Below, piece after piece: positions 24,722 through 32,308 of a stretch of 34,821 nt of DNA; the first letter of the stretch is position 1, and each line of letters opens with the position of its first letter. The stretch spans positions 1 to 34,821 of the forward strand of contig URVM01000028.1 in assembly GCA_900551325.1 (NCBI GenBank). The letters are read 5' to 3'. The DNA is from an uncultured Eubacteriales bacterium. Its GTDB lineage: Bacteria > Bacillota > Clostridia > Lachnospirales > Cellulosilyticaceae. The translations under genes were made by a program, and so were the position numbers. A model generated the notes under the pieces. It did not search any database. It saw only the letters and a program-made list of their open reading frames with translations, and was not told the DNA's origin.

Positions 24722-25672
24722 TTACCACAATCCGTCTTGTCCAATTTTTTGAGAAACTTTATTAACTGTTACAAGTAAGATACAGTTAATTGCTGAGTTG
24801 AATAAACCAACCGCTGTTGAGAATCCGTACTCTGCATTAATAAGACCCATTTTGTATACATATGTTGCAATGATTTCTGAATGCTCTGTATTAAGTGGGT
24901 TTTGCATTAAGAATGCTTTTTCGAATCCCATACTCATAATAGAACCACAGTTTAGGATAAGTAAGATAACGATTGTTGGAAGAATTGTTGGAAGGTCAAT
25001 ATGCCAAATTCTTTTAAGTTTTGTAGCACCATCTACTGTTGCTGCCTCATGAAGTTCTGGGCTTACACCAGATAAAGCTGCTAAGTAAATAACTGCACTC
25101 CATCCCATACTTTGCCAGATTCCTGACCAGACATACATATGTCTAAAATATTTAACCTCACCCATAAATAATGTTGGCTCTCCACCAAACATTTTAATTA
25201 CTTCGTTTACTAAACCACCGTTTACTGAGAAGAAGATACCTAACATACCTACAAGTACTACTACTGAGATAAAGTGTGGTGCATATGTAACAGTTTGTAC
25301 AAATTTCTTGAATTTACTGTTTTTAACTTGGTTAAGCGCTAATGCTAAAATAATAGGAATAGGGAATCCTACCACTAAAGAATATAGACTTAAAATTAAT
25401 GTGTTACTAATAAGTTGCTTAAATTGGTATGAGTTAAAGAAACGAATAAAGTGTTCGAATCCTACCCATGGACTACCTGTAATCCCCATAATAGGGTTGT
25501 AATCTCTAAATGCTAATTGTACACCGTACATTGGTACATAAGAGAAAATGATAAGACAAATTACAGCCGGCGCTAAAAATGCATATAATTGCCAGCATTC
25601 CAGTATACGTGCTGCTGTTTTCTTAGATTGAGCTTTTTTTGCTAAAGCCGCCTCTCCAGAAGTTTTTTTCAT
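24722..25672 (-). CDS. lplB: CUT1 sugar ABC permease, LplB/YteP type
   Basis: A 316-residue inner-membrane permease. The N-terminus is rich in Lys/Ala and cytosolic. Helices start at YAFLAPAVICLIIFSYVPMY, and the family segment VQLAFRDYNP follows. The EAA loop is ELHEAATVDGATKLKRIWHI (about 205-224), then DLPTILPTI. It is the first gene of the importer operon; GAGGGGG lies about 9 nt before the ATG. The consensus promoter at 25811-25839 is about 130 nt upstream, leaving a long leader that contains tandem 14-bp repeats and operator-like sequences. Regulation by the LacI protein is inferred from the shared motif. Confidence 0.92.
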   Translation of the reverse strand: MKKTSGEAALAKKAQSKKTAARILECWQLYAFLAPAVICLIIFSYVPMYGVQLAFRDYNPIMGITGSPWVGFEHFIRFFNSYQFKQLISNTLILSLYSLVVGFPIPIILALALNQVKNSKFKKFVQTVTYAPHFISVVVLVGMLGIFFSVNGGLVNEVIKMFGGEPTLFMGEVKYFRHMYVWSGIWQSMGWSAVIYLAALSGVSPELHEAATVDGATKLKRIWHIDLPTILPTIVILLILNCGSIMSMGFEKAFLMQNPLNTEHSEIIATYVYKMGLINAEYGFSTAVGLFNSAINCILLVTVNKVSQKIGQDGLW

Positions 25673-25728
25673 AGGTCTGCCCCCTCGTATAATTTTTGCT
25701 GCTACCTAATTACTCATCAGATTTGCAT

Positions 25729-25756
25729 CTTAAAGTACTTAACTTAAAGTACTTAA
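25729..25756. repeat. Perfect tandem 14-bp repeat in the lpl leader
   Basis: CTTAAAGTACTTAA occurs twice without a gap (25729-25742 and 25743-25756). Each copy contains the palindrome AAGTACTT. The second copy runs into ACTTAACAAA (25751-25760). It lies about 50-75 nt downstream of the predicted lpl start site, so it is a plausible repressor roadblock. Confidence 0.75.
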
Positions 25757-25798
25757 CAAATTTTAAAAGTATGTTTAATATTTTATTTCAAGTAAGTT

Positions 25799-25808
25799 TT
25801 TGTTAACT
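25799..25808. promoter_or_regulatory. Operator-like element at the lpl start site
   Basis: TTTGTTAACT differs by one base from TTTGTTAAGT found at the GH18 and lacI promoters, and it lies directly downstream of the lpl -10. Confidence 0.4.
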
Positions 25809-25810
25809 AA

Positions 25811-25839
25811 ATTATAAATTATTAACTTACTATTGTCAA
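25811..25839 (-). promoter_or_regulatory. Consensus promoter of the lpl importer operon
   Basis: On the minus strand, TTGACA (25834-25839) and TATAAT (25811-25816) are both perfect consensus and 17 bp apart. The start is predicted near 25804. Such a strong promoter suggests control mainly by repression. Confidence 0.85.
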
Positions 25840-26115
25840 TCTACATTTATACTAATTATACATTTTTATTTTTTAAATCTAATCTTTTTATCATCATTTT
25901 GCCTATATACATTAATTTTACTTGGTAAATACGTATCCACTTCATCTATATATATTGTAGATTATTACTTCACAGTTATTAATATTTAGCTTACCAATAA
26001 TTAAATAATAGTTTATTTTTAAACACAAATATCATTTTTTTTGAAATTTCTACCTAACTTTTAAATTGTTCTTTTTTTATTTTTAACTAACACGCTAGTT
26101 GTCTAAACATAAAAA
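25840..26115. other. AT-rich intergenic region without a gene
   Basis: The gap between lplB and the YkvI-like gene is 509 bp (25673-26181). Its right part is very AT-rich with many poly-T runs. I see no ORF, tRNA or convincing hairpin between the lpl promoter and the YkvI terminator. Confidence 0.6.
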
Positions 26116-26154
26116 AAAGAAGGTGCATCTTCTATAAAAGAAGTGCATCTTCTT
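26116..26154 (-). terminator. Terminator of the YkvI-like gene
   Basis: An imperfect hairpin of about 16 bp (26116-26133 with 26138-26154), with one mismatch and one bulge, ends in eight T on the minus strand, 28 bp past the stop codon. The arms also contain the direct repeat GTGCATCTTCT. Confidence 0.78.
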
Positions 26155-26181
26155 TGAAACGCATTTTATAACACACCTATG

Positions 26182-27282
26182 TTATATTTTATGCCCGCTA
26201 ACCCTTTTTTGCTTACACTTTTTAAATGAATTTATACTAACTCTTTCTTTCATATAAAAAATCATGCAACACATAACAAAGGCCATGCTTAGTACACCAT
26301 AAAGTGGATAAAGTACATCTACTAATTTGCTAAAAGGAATAAAAGAAAAGGGTGCTGCTACTCCTAAAATAAGAAATACTCCCTTTTCATAAGAAATATT
26401 CATTTTACTCTCTAAACTTCTTGTTAAGCTATATACATTAGAAATCTGTGAAGAAAACATTTCTAACCAAATAACAATAAGTAGTCCCACTCTTAGTATT
26501 TTTCCACCCTCCATAGCTACTGCTAAAATAGGAATTTCATACAAACTGGGGTAAGTATAATTAACTAACATCAAAAATACAATAAAAAAACTGACCAAAG
26601 TTAAAATCCCCGTTCCAAGAAGAATTCCCCTATTAATTGCTTTAGGATCTCTTAGTTCATAGGTAAGAGGTACTAAAATACCTACTATGGAAATAATATT
26701 AAATCCTGAATATACAAAACTAGATACCATCCACCTTTCTTTTATATGGGGAAGTTCTTTCATATATTCTATTCCAATAGTTTCTGGCCTTCTACATATA
26801 AAGCTAATAAAAATAGCACTCATTATAAGAATTAATAGAGGTACTATAAGCATATTTACTTCAAATAGCCCTTCTGTATTTCTTAGTAGCATGCCTGTAC
26901 TTAATATAAGCATAATCAAAAAACCAATCCATCTCGGTACACCAAAATACTGGTGTATAACAGCAGAGCTGCCTGCAAAAATAATAACCGTACTACTTAA
27001 TAAAAACAAAGTAAGGATTAAATTAGTAAAACTTCCAACACCTTTTGGACAAACTAAATTAATGAATTCATTATAAGATTTCACTTCATACTTCATTGTA
27101 ATATCAACAATCATCTTTCCCACTAATATGTACGCACATGCACAGGTAAAAAGTCCAATAAACCCTTTATACCCATATGTAGAAAAAAACTGGCTTAACT
27201 CTCTTCCCGAAGATAATCCTGCTCCTACAATACTTCCTACAAAAATCATTGCTAGTTGTATACTTAAAAATCTCTTTTTCAT
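26182..27282 (-). CDS. YkvI-family multi-spanning membrane transporter
   Basis: A 366-residue protein with about ten hydrophobic helices. The first helix carries the family motif GSIVGAGLSSGRELSQFFS, resembling the unwound first helix of LeuT-fold transporters (the YkvI group of the amino acid-polyamine/NSS-like superfamily). Substrates of this group are not established. I choose ATG at 27282, preceded by GAGGAGGAGG; an upstream in-frame ATG at 27324 has no ribosome site and adds a non-hydrophobic tail. It is divergent from the cysteine-rich gene and monocistronic, with a terminator downstream. The C-terminus is basic and cytosolic. Confidence 0.85.
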   Translation of the reverse strand: MKKRFLSIQLAMIFVGSIVGAGLSSGRELSQFFSTYGYKGFIGLFTCACAYILVGKMIVDITMKYEVKSYNEFINLVCPKGVGSFTNLILTLFLLSSTVIIFAGSSAVIHQYFGVPRWIGFLIMLILSTGMLLRNTEGLFEVNMLIVPLLILIMSAIFISFICRRPETIGIEYMKELPHIKERWMVSSFVYSGFNIISIVGILVPLTYELRDPKAINRGILLGTGILTLVSFFIVFLMLVNYTYPSLYEIPILAVAMEGGKILRVGLLIVIWLEMFSSQISNVYSLTRSLESKMNISYEKGVFLILGVAAPFSFIPFSKLVDVLYPLYGVLSMAFVMCCMIFYMKERVSINSFKKCKQKRVSGHKI

Positions 27283-27382
27283 AACCTCCTCCTCTTTATA
27301 GCTTGTCACTATATATATATTCAAGACTTATAAAAATATGTTTTTAAATTTAAATATATAATGTCAAATTATGTCTTGAATG

Positions 27383-27391
27383 CATAATATA
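27383..27391 (+). promoter_or_regulatory. Possible sporulation-type -10 before the cysteine-rich gene
   Basis: CATAATATA fits the CATAnnnTA form of sigma-K -10 elements and lies about 40 nt before the start codon. No clear -35 was found, so this is weak. Confidence 0.25.
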
Positions 27392-27430
27392 TGTAGTGAA
27401 GTAACCTTTTATTTCTTAAGGAGGAATAAT

Positions 27431-27916
27431 ATGTCTAGTAAATGTAATTGTTGTAATTGCTGTAGTTGCTGTCACTCTGATGTATCTTCAAATTGTAAAT
27501 CATGTGAGCCTAATAATGACATTCGTATAGAAACTTGCGCAGGATATGGCTTCACAACAAATCGTTGTAATTGTGCTTGCCCTCCACAACCACCAAAGAG
27601 ACCTCTTTATAGTTCTATTCCTTGTGGATGTTGCTGTAATCATCCTGGTATTCAACCTCGTCGCCGTCATACACATACTTGTGGCTGCTGTAACGAATGT
27701 GAATGTAATAACAACTGTGGCTGCAATAATCAATGCGGTTGCAATAACAACTGTGGCTGCAATAATCAATGTGGTTGCAATAACAACTGCAGTTGCGGAT
27801 GCGAGTGCGAATGCAGACCAGCTCCACAACCTAGAAGACGTCACCACAAAGAATGTGGCTGCACTAACTTTGGTTCACCTTGCCCTAATACAACTACTTG
27901 GGGACGTTGTGAATAA
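27431..27916 (+). CDS. Extremely cysteine-rich small protein
   Basis: A 161-residue protein with 39 cysteines (24%), no predicted membrane segment and no signal peptide. The N-terminus is packed with CC and CxC pairs (KCNCCNCCSCCHSD). The centre has alternating CNNNCGC and CNNQCGC units (about residues 92-121). A PRRRH-type basic motif occurs before each of two CGC-containing blocks. The start is ATG at 27431, with AAGGAGG 6 nt upstream; an in-frame ATG at 27380 has none. High Cys, His and Asn content fits either metal binding or a disulfide-cross-linked spore coat or exosporium protein. I recognise no named family. It is followed by a terminator. Confidence 0.85.
   Translation: MSSKCNCCNCCSCCHSDVSSNCKSCEPNNDIRIETCAGYGFTTNRCNCACPPQPPKRPLYSSIPCGCCCNHPGIQPRRRHTHTCGCCNECECNNNCGCNNQCGCNNNCGCNNQCGCNNNCSCGCECECRPAPQPRRRHHKECGCTNFGSPCPNTTTWGRCE
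27707..27796 (+). repeat. 36-bp tandem repeat inside the cysteine-rich gene
   Basis: Two copies (27707-27742 and 27743-27778) differ by one base; a third partial copy covers 27779-27796. Each encodes NNNCGCNNQCGC. A 36-bp unit keeps the frame, so copy number could vary between strains. Confidence 0.88.
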
Positions 27917-27927
27917 GATTAAATTTT

Positions 27928-27955
27928 AAAAGAGGTTGCATAAGCAACCTCTTTT
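27928..27955 (+). terminator. Terminator of the cysteine-rich gene
   Basis: A perfect 12-bp stem (27928-27939 with 27944-27955), ATAA loop and T-tract, beginning 12 bp after the stop. Confidence 0.9.
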
Positions 27956-28039
27956 TCTCCTTATCTTATACGCAATTCCATCCCCCTAACTTCATATACT
28001 ATAGTAAGAAAAGTTTTTCTATAGGAAAGGAGTCCCCTT

Positions 28040-28369
28040 ATGTCTAATAATCATATTAAAATTACAAATATATCTGATACTATGCTCAATAATGTTACTC
28101 TATATTTACCGGATATAAAAAATCAATTGGCTAGTCTCATGGTGGTTAGAGAACGCGGTAGTTTAAGCTTTGCTCCTGATATTGATAAGATTTGTTTAGG
28201 TAACCTTTATCCTGAAGAAACAGCTTATTTGTATTACACTACTAACACGTCTACACCCTCTTCTAGCCTTTTTAAAAATCCTCCTAAAATTGTTTTTCTC
28301 CCTGAGGATAATGAGCCAACTTCTGATAACACTAGCACTTTTTTACACTTTGAACAAATTGACGAGTAG
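28040..28369 (+). CDS. Small protein of unknown function, possibly a DUF11-like beta-sandwich
   Basis: A 109-residue soluble protein without signal peptide. The order ITNISDTMLNNVTLYLPD, then GNLYPEETAYLYYTT, resembles the repeated DUF11/CARDB-type domains of surface and exosporium proteins (N-terminal 'T-N-x-x' strand, then 'G-x-L-x-P-G-E-x-A' turn). This is a weak, by-eye likeness. The C-terminal 25 residues are acidic and Ser/Thr-rich. AAAGGAG lies about 8 nt before the ATG. It sits alone between two terminator or promoter regions, near the cysteine-rich gene, which allows a spore-surface role but does not show one. Confidence 0.65.
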   Translation: MSNNHIKITNISDTMLNNVTLYLPDIKNQLASLMVVRERGSLSFAPDIDKICLGNLYPEETAYLYYTTNTSTPSSSLFKNPPKIVFLPEDNEPTSDNTSTFLHFEQIDE

Positions 28370-28473
28370 TTCTTAGGGATTTTATATTATATAAAAATTA
28401 GTTAGTATATTTTTTATATAAAAATCTTTATTTTTCTTTATATTATAGTTATATTTAATAATTATATATTTTA

Positions 28474-28482
28474 TGATATAAT
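28474..28482 (+). promoter_or_regulatory. Extended -10 promoter of the UspA-like gene
   Basis: TGATATAAT (TGn followed by TATAAT at 28477-28482) lies about 30 nt before the start codon. The -35 region is AT-rich without a clear consensus, as is common for extended -10 promoters. Confidence 0.5.
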
Positions 28483-28513
28483 CATTTTATACAATATCAA
28501 AGGAGAGATGCTT

Positions 28514-28918
28514 ATGAAAGCGACCACCATTCTCTTACCTATTACTCATAACTTAGATGTAGAATTAATCAACTTTACTAAAGCACTAGCACAAGAGCAC
28601 AAGGCTAAACTTATCTGTTTGTATATCACTAGCCCACTCTCACTTACTAATTGTTACACCTATCCTAGCCTACTTTACTCCATTGCTAACATTAATATGG
28701 ATTTAATCCAAATGGCTCAAGAAGATATGGCTAAAAAAATTAGTAGCCTTCTTAGTGACTTTGATCATGAGACCATTTGCCTTATTGGTCCTACAACAGA
28801 TACTATCATCAATGTAGCTAAACAAAAAAATGTTGATCTTATTGTTCTTCCAAATGGACGTGATTGTGCTAAACTTCAAAAAAAATGTAAGATTAATGTT
28901 ATTGAGTACACCAAGTAA
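28514..28918 (+). CDS. UspA-like universal stress domain protein
   Basis: A 134-residue single-domain protein of the universal stress alpha/beta fold. The first strand is TTILLPITHNLD, followed by helix FTKALAQEHKAKLICLYI. The later segment TIINVAKQKNVDLIVLPNGR is the usual C-terminal strand-helix-strand. The ATP-binding GxxGxxxxS/T motif of ATP-binding Usps is not clear (VLPNGRDCAKLQKK), so it may not bind ATP. I choose the ATG at 28514 because GGAG is 8 nt upstream; the ATG at 28508 is too close to it. A TATAAT at 28925-28930, just downstream, may serve the next gene. Confidence 0.72.
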   Translation: MKATTILLPITHNLDVELINFTKALAQEHKAKLICLYITSPLSLTNCYTYPSLLYSIANINMDLIQMAQEDMAKKISSLLSDFDHETICLIGPTTDTIINVAKQKNVDLIVLPNGRDCAKLQKKCKINVIEYTK

Positions 28919-28963
28919 ACTTGTTATAATAAGTTTTTAATTATTACTTATTGAGGTGACACA

Positions 28964-29791
28964 GTGGTAACAAAACCTTTAACTGAAATTGAATCTAGTA
29001 TTAGAAAGAATTATCGTAAATATATTTGGTCTCCTTTTATTAAAGCTATTAAAGACTATAATCTTATTGAAGAAGGAGACGTTATTGCAATTGCTATTTC
29101 TGGGGGTAAAGATAGTCTTCTCATGGCAAAGCTTTTTCAAATGCTTCATCGCCATACAGACATTTCCTTTACTCCTGTTTTTATTTCTATGGATCCTGGT
29201 TTTAACAAGGAAAACAAAGAAAATCTTATAGCTAATTGTAAACACTTAGATTTACCTGTTCACTTTTATGACTCTGATATTTTCCAGGTTGTAGAACGAA
29301 TTTCTGCAGATTATCCTTGTTACATGTGTGCTCGCATGCGCCGAGGTTTTCTTTATGAACGGGCTAAAGAGCTAGGATGTAACAAACTTGCCCTAGGTCA
29401 TCATTTTGATGATGTGATTGAAACAACTCTTCTAAATGTACTTTATGCCGGAAGCTTTAAAACCATGCTTCCAAAAGTACAGTCTACTGATTCCAAAGAT
29501 TTAGAACTTATACGTCCTCTCTATTATATAAGAGAAGAATCTATTAAAAGCTTTATTGCTCATAATAAGATCAATGCCATGAACTGTGGTTGTGTAGTAG
29601 CTGCTGGTGAAACTTCTAGTAAGCGTAAAGAAGTAAAAGAACTTATAAAAACTTTAAAAGAAACAAATCCTCTCGTGGACAAGTCTATTTTTAAATCTGC
29701 TGAAAATGTAAATATAGATGCTATCCTAGGATGCCAAAAAGATGGTGAATCTTTTAGTTTCTTAGATTGGTATGAAGGACCAAAACACTAG
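28964..29791 (+). CDS. TtcA-like tRNA 2-thiocytidine synthase (PP-loop ATPase)
   Basis: A 275-residue protein of the TtcA/TtuA family, which adenylates a tRNA base and replaces oxygen with sulfur using an iron-sulfur cluster. The PP-loop is AISGGKDSLLMA (SGGKDS, 46-51). The CxxC pair is Cys119 and Cys122 (YPCYMCARMRRG), and a further Cys208/Cys210 pair lies in MNCGCVVA; together they could ligate the cluster. GHHFDDVIETTLLN is conserved in the family. The start is GTG at 28964 with GAGGTG about 5 nt upstream. Its stop codon overlaps that of the convergent AraC gene by four bases. The exact tRNA position modified is inferred from the family. Confidence 0.85.
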   Translation: MVTKPLTEIESSIRKNYRKYIWSPFIKAIKDYNLIEEGDVIAIAISGGKDSLLMAKLFQMLHRHTDISFTPVFISMDPGFNKENKENLIANCKHLDLPVHFYDSDIFQVVERISADYPCYMCARMRRGFLYERAKELGCNKLALGHHFDDVIETTLLNVLYAGSFKTMLPKVQSTDSKDLELIRPLYYIREESIKSFIAHNKINAMNCGCVVAAGETSSKRKEVKELIKTLKETNPLVDKSIFKSAENVNIDAILGCQKDGESFSFLDWYEGPKH

Positions 29792-29803
29792 TTGTTTTGA
29801 TCC
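29777..29803. terminator. Bidirectional terminator shared by ttcA-like and araC-like genes
   Basis: An 11-bp stem with one mismatch (29777-29787 with 29793-29803) has the shared CTAG of both stop codons in its loop. A T-rich stretch follows on the plus side. It lies inside both coding ends. Confidence 0.55.
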
Positions 29804-30681
29804 TTTTCTTTATTTATAAGACCTTTTTTATATAAGCTTTGATATTTAGTAGGCGTATGCATATTAAATCTTTTAAACACTACCGTAAAATACTGACTGC
29901 TTGAAAATCCCATTTTGTATGCAATGTCTGTTATAGAATATTTATCTTCTTCTATAAGCTCTCTTGCCTTTTCCATCTTTTTTCTTAGTACATATTCTTT
30001 AGGCGGTACACCCATACACTCTCTAAATACAACTTTAAATCTACTTTCTGACCAGCTTACACCTTCTAGCATATCTTCTATTTTTATATTCTCTTCTAAA
30101 TGTTCTTCTACATAAGCTAATACTTTTCGTATAGAATTTGGTATATCTTTTTCTTCATTTTTACTAGCCTTAGCACCTTTTATACATTCAACAAGTAGTT
30201 CACTTAGCTTATTTCTTAATATAATCTTAGAAAAACTTGTAGTATATAACGCTTCTTGCAAAATTTCTTCTAATAAAATTAGTGTTCCCTTATCTACTTG
30301 AAATTTTCTATTCTTTAAATTACTTAAGTTTGTATAGAAAAAGTCTACATTCTCTCCTAAACCTAATAATCCTAAAAGTGACCTATGTAATTGCAAATAA
30401 TAAATTTGGGACTTTTCCTTAAAACATTCTCCCGAACCATGCTTCTCCTCTGGCAAGGTTATAAATACATCTCCACTTTCCATAGTATAAGATTTTCCTT
30501 CTACCCAATAAGTTTGTGTCCCTTTTACACAATAAGTAAGCTCAAAATAGTCCCCATGAATATGTTCTTCCAACGGGCAAGATACTGAGTAGTGTTCTAC
30601 CTTCCCTATTTTAAAATCAAAATTCTTATCTTTATCTAAATAATCTACTACAATCCGCTTAGCTTCTTTATTGGATGCCAT
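29788..30681 (-). CDS. AraC-family regulator with N-terminal cupin, next to the sulfatase
   Basis: A 297-residue transcription factor. Residues about 25-110 form a cupin-like sensing domain (CPLEEHIHGDYFELTYCVKG, then VFITLPEEKHG). The C-terminal 100 residues hold two helix-turn-helix motifs (IKIEDMLEGVSWSESRFKVVF and SITDIAYKMGFSSSQYFTVVF) with the AraC signature after the second. AGGAGGAG precedes the ATG at 30681. It is divergent from the sulfatase gene across 110 bp, the usual layout for a local activator. The ligand may be a sulfated or desulfated sugar, by context only. Its 3' end overlaps the ttcA-like gene. Confidence 0.9.
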   Translation of the reverse strand: MASNKEAKRIVVDYLDKDKNFDFKIGKVEHYSVSCPLEEHIHGDYFELTYCVKGTQTYWVEGKSYTMESGDVFITLPEEKHGSGECFKEKSQIYYLQLHRSLLGLLGLGENVDFFYTNLSNLKNRKFQVDKGTLILLEEILQEALYTTSFSKIILRNKLSELLVECIKGAKASKNEEKDIPNSIRKVLAYVEEHLEENIKIEDMLEGVSWSESRFKVVFRECMGVPPKEYVLRKKMEKARELIEEDKYSITDIAYKMGFSSSQYFTVVFKRFNMHTPTKYQSLYKKGLINKEKDQNN

Positions 30682-30793
30682 TTTCTCCTCCTTAGATTGG
30701 TTACTTTTATACTACATGACAAAATTCAAAGACTTTTTATCTCTCTATGTTTATACTGAAAGCAATTACTATATAAGTCAATAGGAGGTCATG

Positions 30794-32191
30794 ATGAAAC
30801 ATCCAAATATACTATTTATTATGACAGATGATCATGCAGCTCATGCTATGAGTTGTTACGGAAGTAAAGTGAATACAACCCCTCAAATGGACCGTTTAGC
30901 TAATATGGGCGCAAGATTTGATAATTGCTTTTGTACAAACTCTATATGTGCACCAAGTAGAGCTGTTATTTTAACAGGTAAGCATAGTCATCTAAACGGT
31001 GTTAAAACTCTAGAATGTAACCTTGATGGTAGACAACAAACCCTACCTAAAATCCTACAAGCAAATGGTTATCAGACAGCTATCATTGGAAAATGGCATT
31101 TAGGCCATGGAGGAAACTATGATCCTACCGGCTTTGACCACTGGACTATCTTCCCTGGACAAGGCGATTACTTCAATCCTAAAATGTATTCAATGGGCAC
31201 GGAAGTACAATTTACTGGCTATGCAACAGATATTGTTACTGACTTAACACTAGATTGGCTTGAAAATAGAGATCCCAATAAACCTTTCTTTATGATGTGC
31301 CACCACAAAGCGCCTCATCGCAACTGGCAACCAGATGAAAAACATGCTCATATGTATGAAGATGTGGAAATTCCTTATCCAGATACTTTCAATGATACTT
31401 ATGAGGGACGTAGTGATACCATTAAGCATAATTTAATGGGTATTGATGAACTTACAGAATTTGACCTTAAACAACCTGTTCCTGCTGGTCTTACACCAGA
31501 AGAAGTGAAAAAGTGGAAATATCAACGCTATATGAGAGATTATCTAAAGTGTATTGCTTCTGTAGATGATAACATTGGTAGGCTACTAGATTATTTAGAA
31601 GAGTCTGGGCTTAAAGAAGATACTATTGTTGTCTATACTTCTGATCAAGGTTTCTTCTTAGGTGACCATGGTTGGTTTGACAAACGCTTTATGCTAGAAG
31701 AATCTCTTCGTATGCCTTATTTAATGGCTTATCCAGGTACTATTCCTAGTGGTTTAGTCATTCAAGATCTAGTAACTAACTTAGACTTTGCGCCAACCTT
31801 CTTATCTTATTGTGGTATTTCAATACCAGATGATATTCAAGGTAAATCTTTTAAACCTATTGTAGAAGGCAATAAACCAGAAGATTGGCTAGACTGTGTC
31901 TATTACCGTTACTGGACAACTCGTGGTGAGCACGGTGTTTCACCTCACTACGGCATTCGAACACCAGATTATAAACTTATTTGCTATCTTGATAAAGCAC
32001 TTGATTATTCAGGTAAAGCTTTACCTGAAGTAGAAAACTGTACTTGGCCTCAATGGGAGCTTTTTGATCTAACTAAAGATCTAGAAGAACTTCATAACGT
32101 TTATGATGATCCTAATTATGCATCTATTGTAAAAGAGCTAACCAATAAGCTTTATGAGCTTAAAGCTTATTATCAAGATAATGAAAACTAA
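30794..32191 (+). CDS. Type I sulfatase (formylglycine-dependent), cytosolic
   Basis: A 465-residue sulfatase. The N-terminus is NILFIMTDDHAAH, with the calcium-binding Asp pair. The activation motif is CAPSRAVILTG, whose Cys52 is converted to formylglycine. GKWHLGHGG follows, then later HHKAPHR, and YTSDQGFFLGDHGWFDKRFM with the second metal-site Asp and the Lys/Arg pair. C-type motifs in anaerobes are matured by a radical-SAM enzyme (anSME), not encoded here. No signal peptide is present, so it removes sulfate from imported sugars, possibly sulfated glycan units. I choose ATG at 30794 (AGGAGG 5 nt upstream) over the adjacent ATG at 30791. A terminator follows. Confidence 0.93.
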   Translation: MKHPNILFIMTDDHAAHAMSCYGSKVNTTPQMDRLANMGARFDNCFCTNSICAPSRAVILTGKHSHLNGVKTLECNLDGRQQTLPKILQANGYQTAIIGKWHLGHGGNYDPTGFDHWTIFPGQGDYFNPKMYSMGTEVQFTGYATDIVTDLTLDWLENRDPNKPFFMMCHHKAPHRNWQPDEKHAHMYEDVEIPYPDTFNDTYEGRSDTIKHNLMGIDELTEFDLKQPVPAGLTPEEVKKWKYQRYMRDYLKCIASVDDNIGRLLDYLEESGLKEDTIVVYTSDQGFFLGDHGWFDKRFMLEESLRMPYLMAYPGTIPSGLVIQDLVTNLDFAPTFLSYCGISIPDDIQGKSFKPIVEGNKPEDWLDCVYYRYWTTRGEHGVSPHYGIRTPDYKLICYLDKALDYSGKALPEVENCTWPQWELFDLTKDLEELHNVYDDPNYASIVKELTNKLYELKAYYQDNEN

Positions 32192-32218
32192 ATAAAATTA
32201 TATACTTTCTCTACATAA

Positions 32219-32259
32219 AAGGGGTTACCGTATTTCACTAAGTTTGACGGTAACCCCTT
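32219..32259. terminator. Bidirectional terminator between sulfatase and alcohol dehydrogenase
   Basis: A perfect 13-bp stem AAGGGGTTACCGT (32219-32231) pairs with 32247-32259; 15-nt loop. T-rich sequence follows on both strands, so it can end both convergent transcripts. Confidence 0.88.
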
Positions 32260-32308
32260 AATTTATTAGTTCTACTATTATTTACTGGTACATTAGGCCC
32301 ATCATGCT

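Noticed and set aside
27283..27324. Upstream ATG for the YkvI-like protein
   Set aside because: The extension overlaps the strong GAGGAGGAGG site of the ATG at 27282 and would add a hydrophilic leader not typical of the family.
27707..27796. Possible CRISPR-like repeats
   Set aside because: The units are contiguous with no variable spacers, and they encode a regular CNNNCGC protein repeat in frame.
27500..27929. Long open frames in other phases of the cysteine-rich gene, on both strands
   Set aside because: They arise because the TGC/TGT and AAT/AAC repeat codons lack stops in other frames. They have no ribosome sites and odd Ile/Thr/Val-rich composition.
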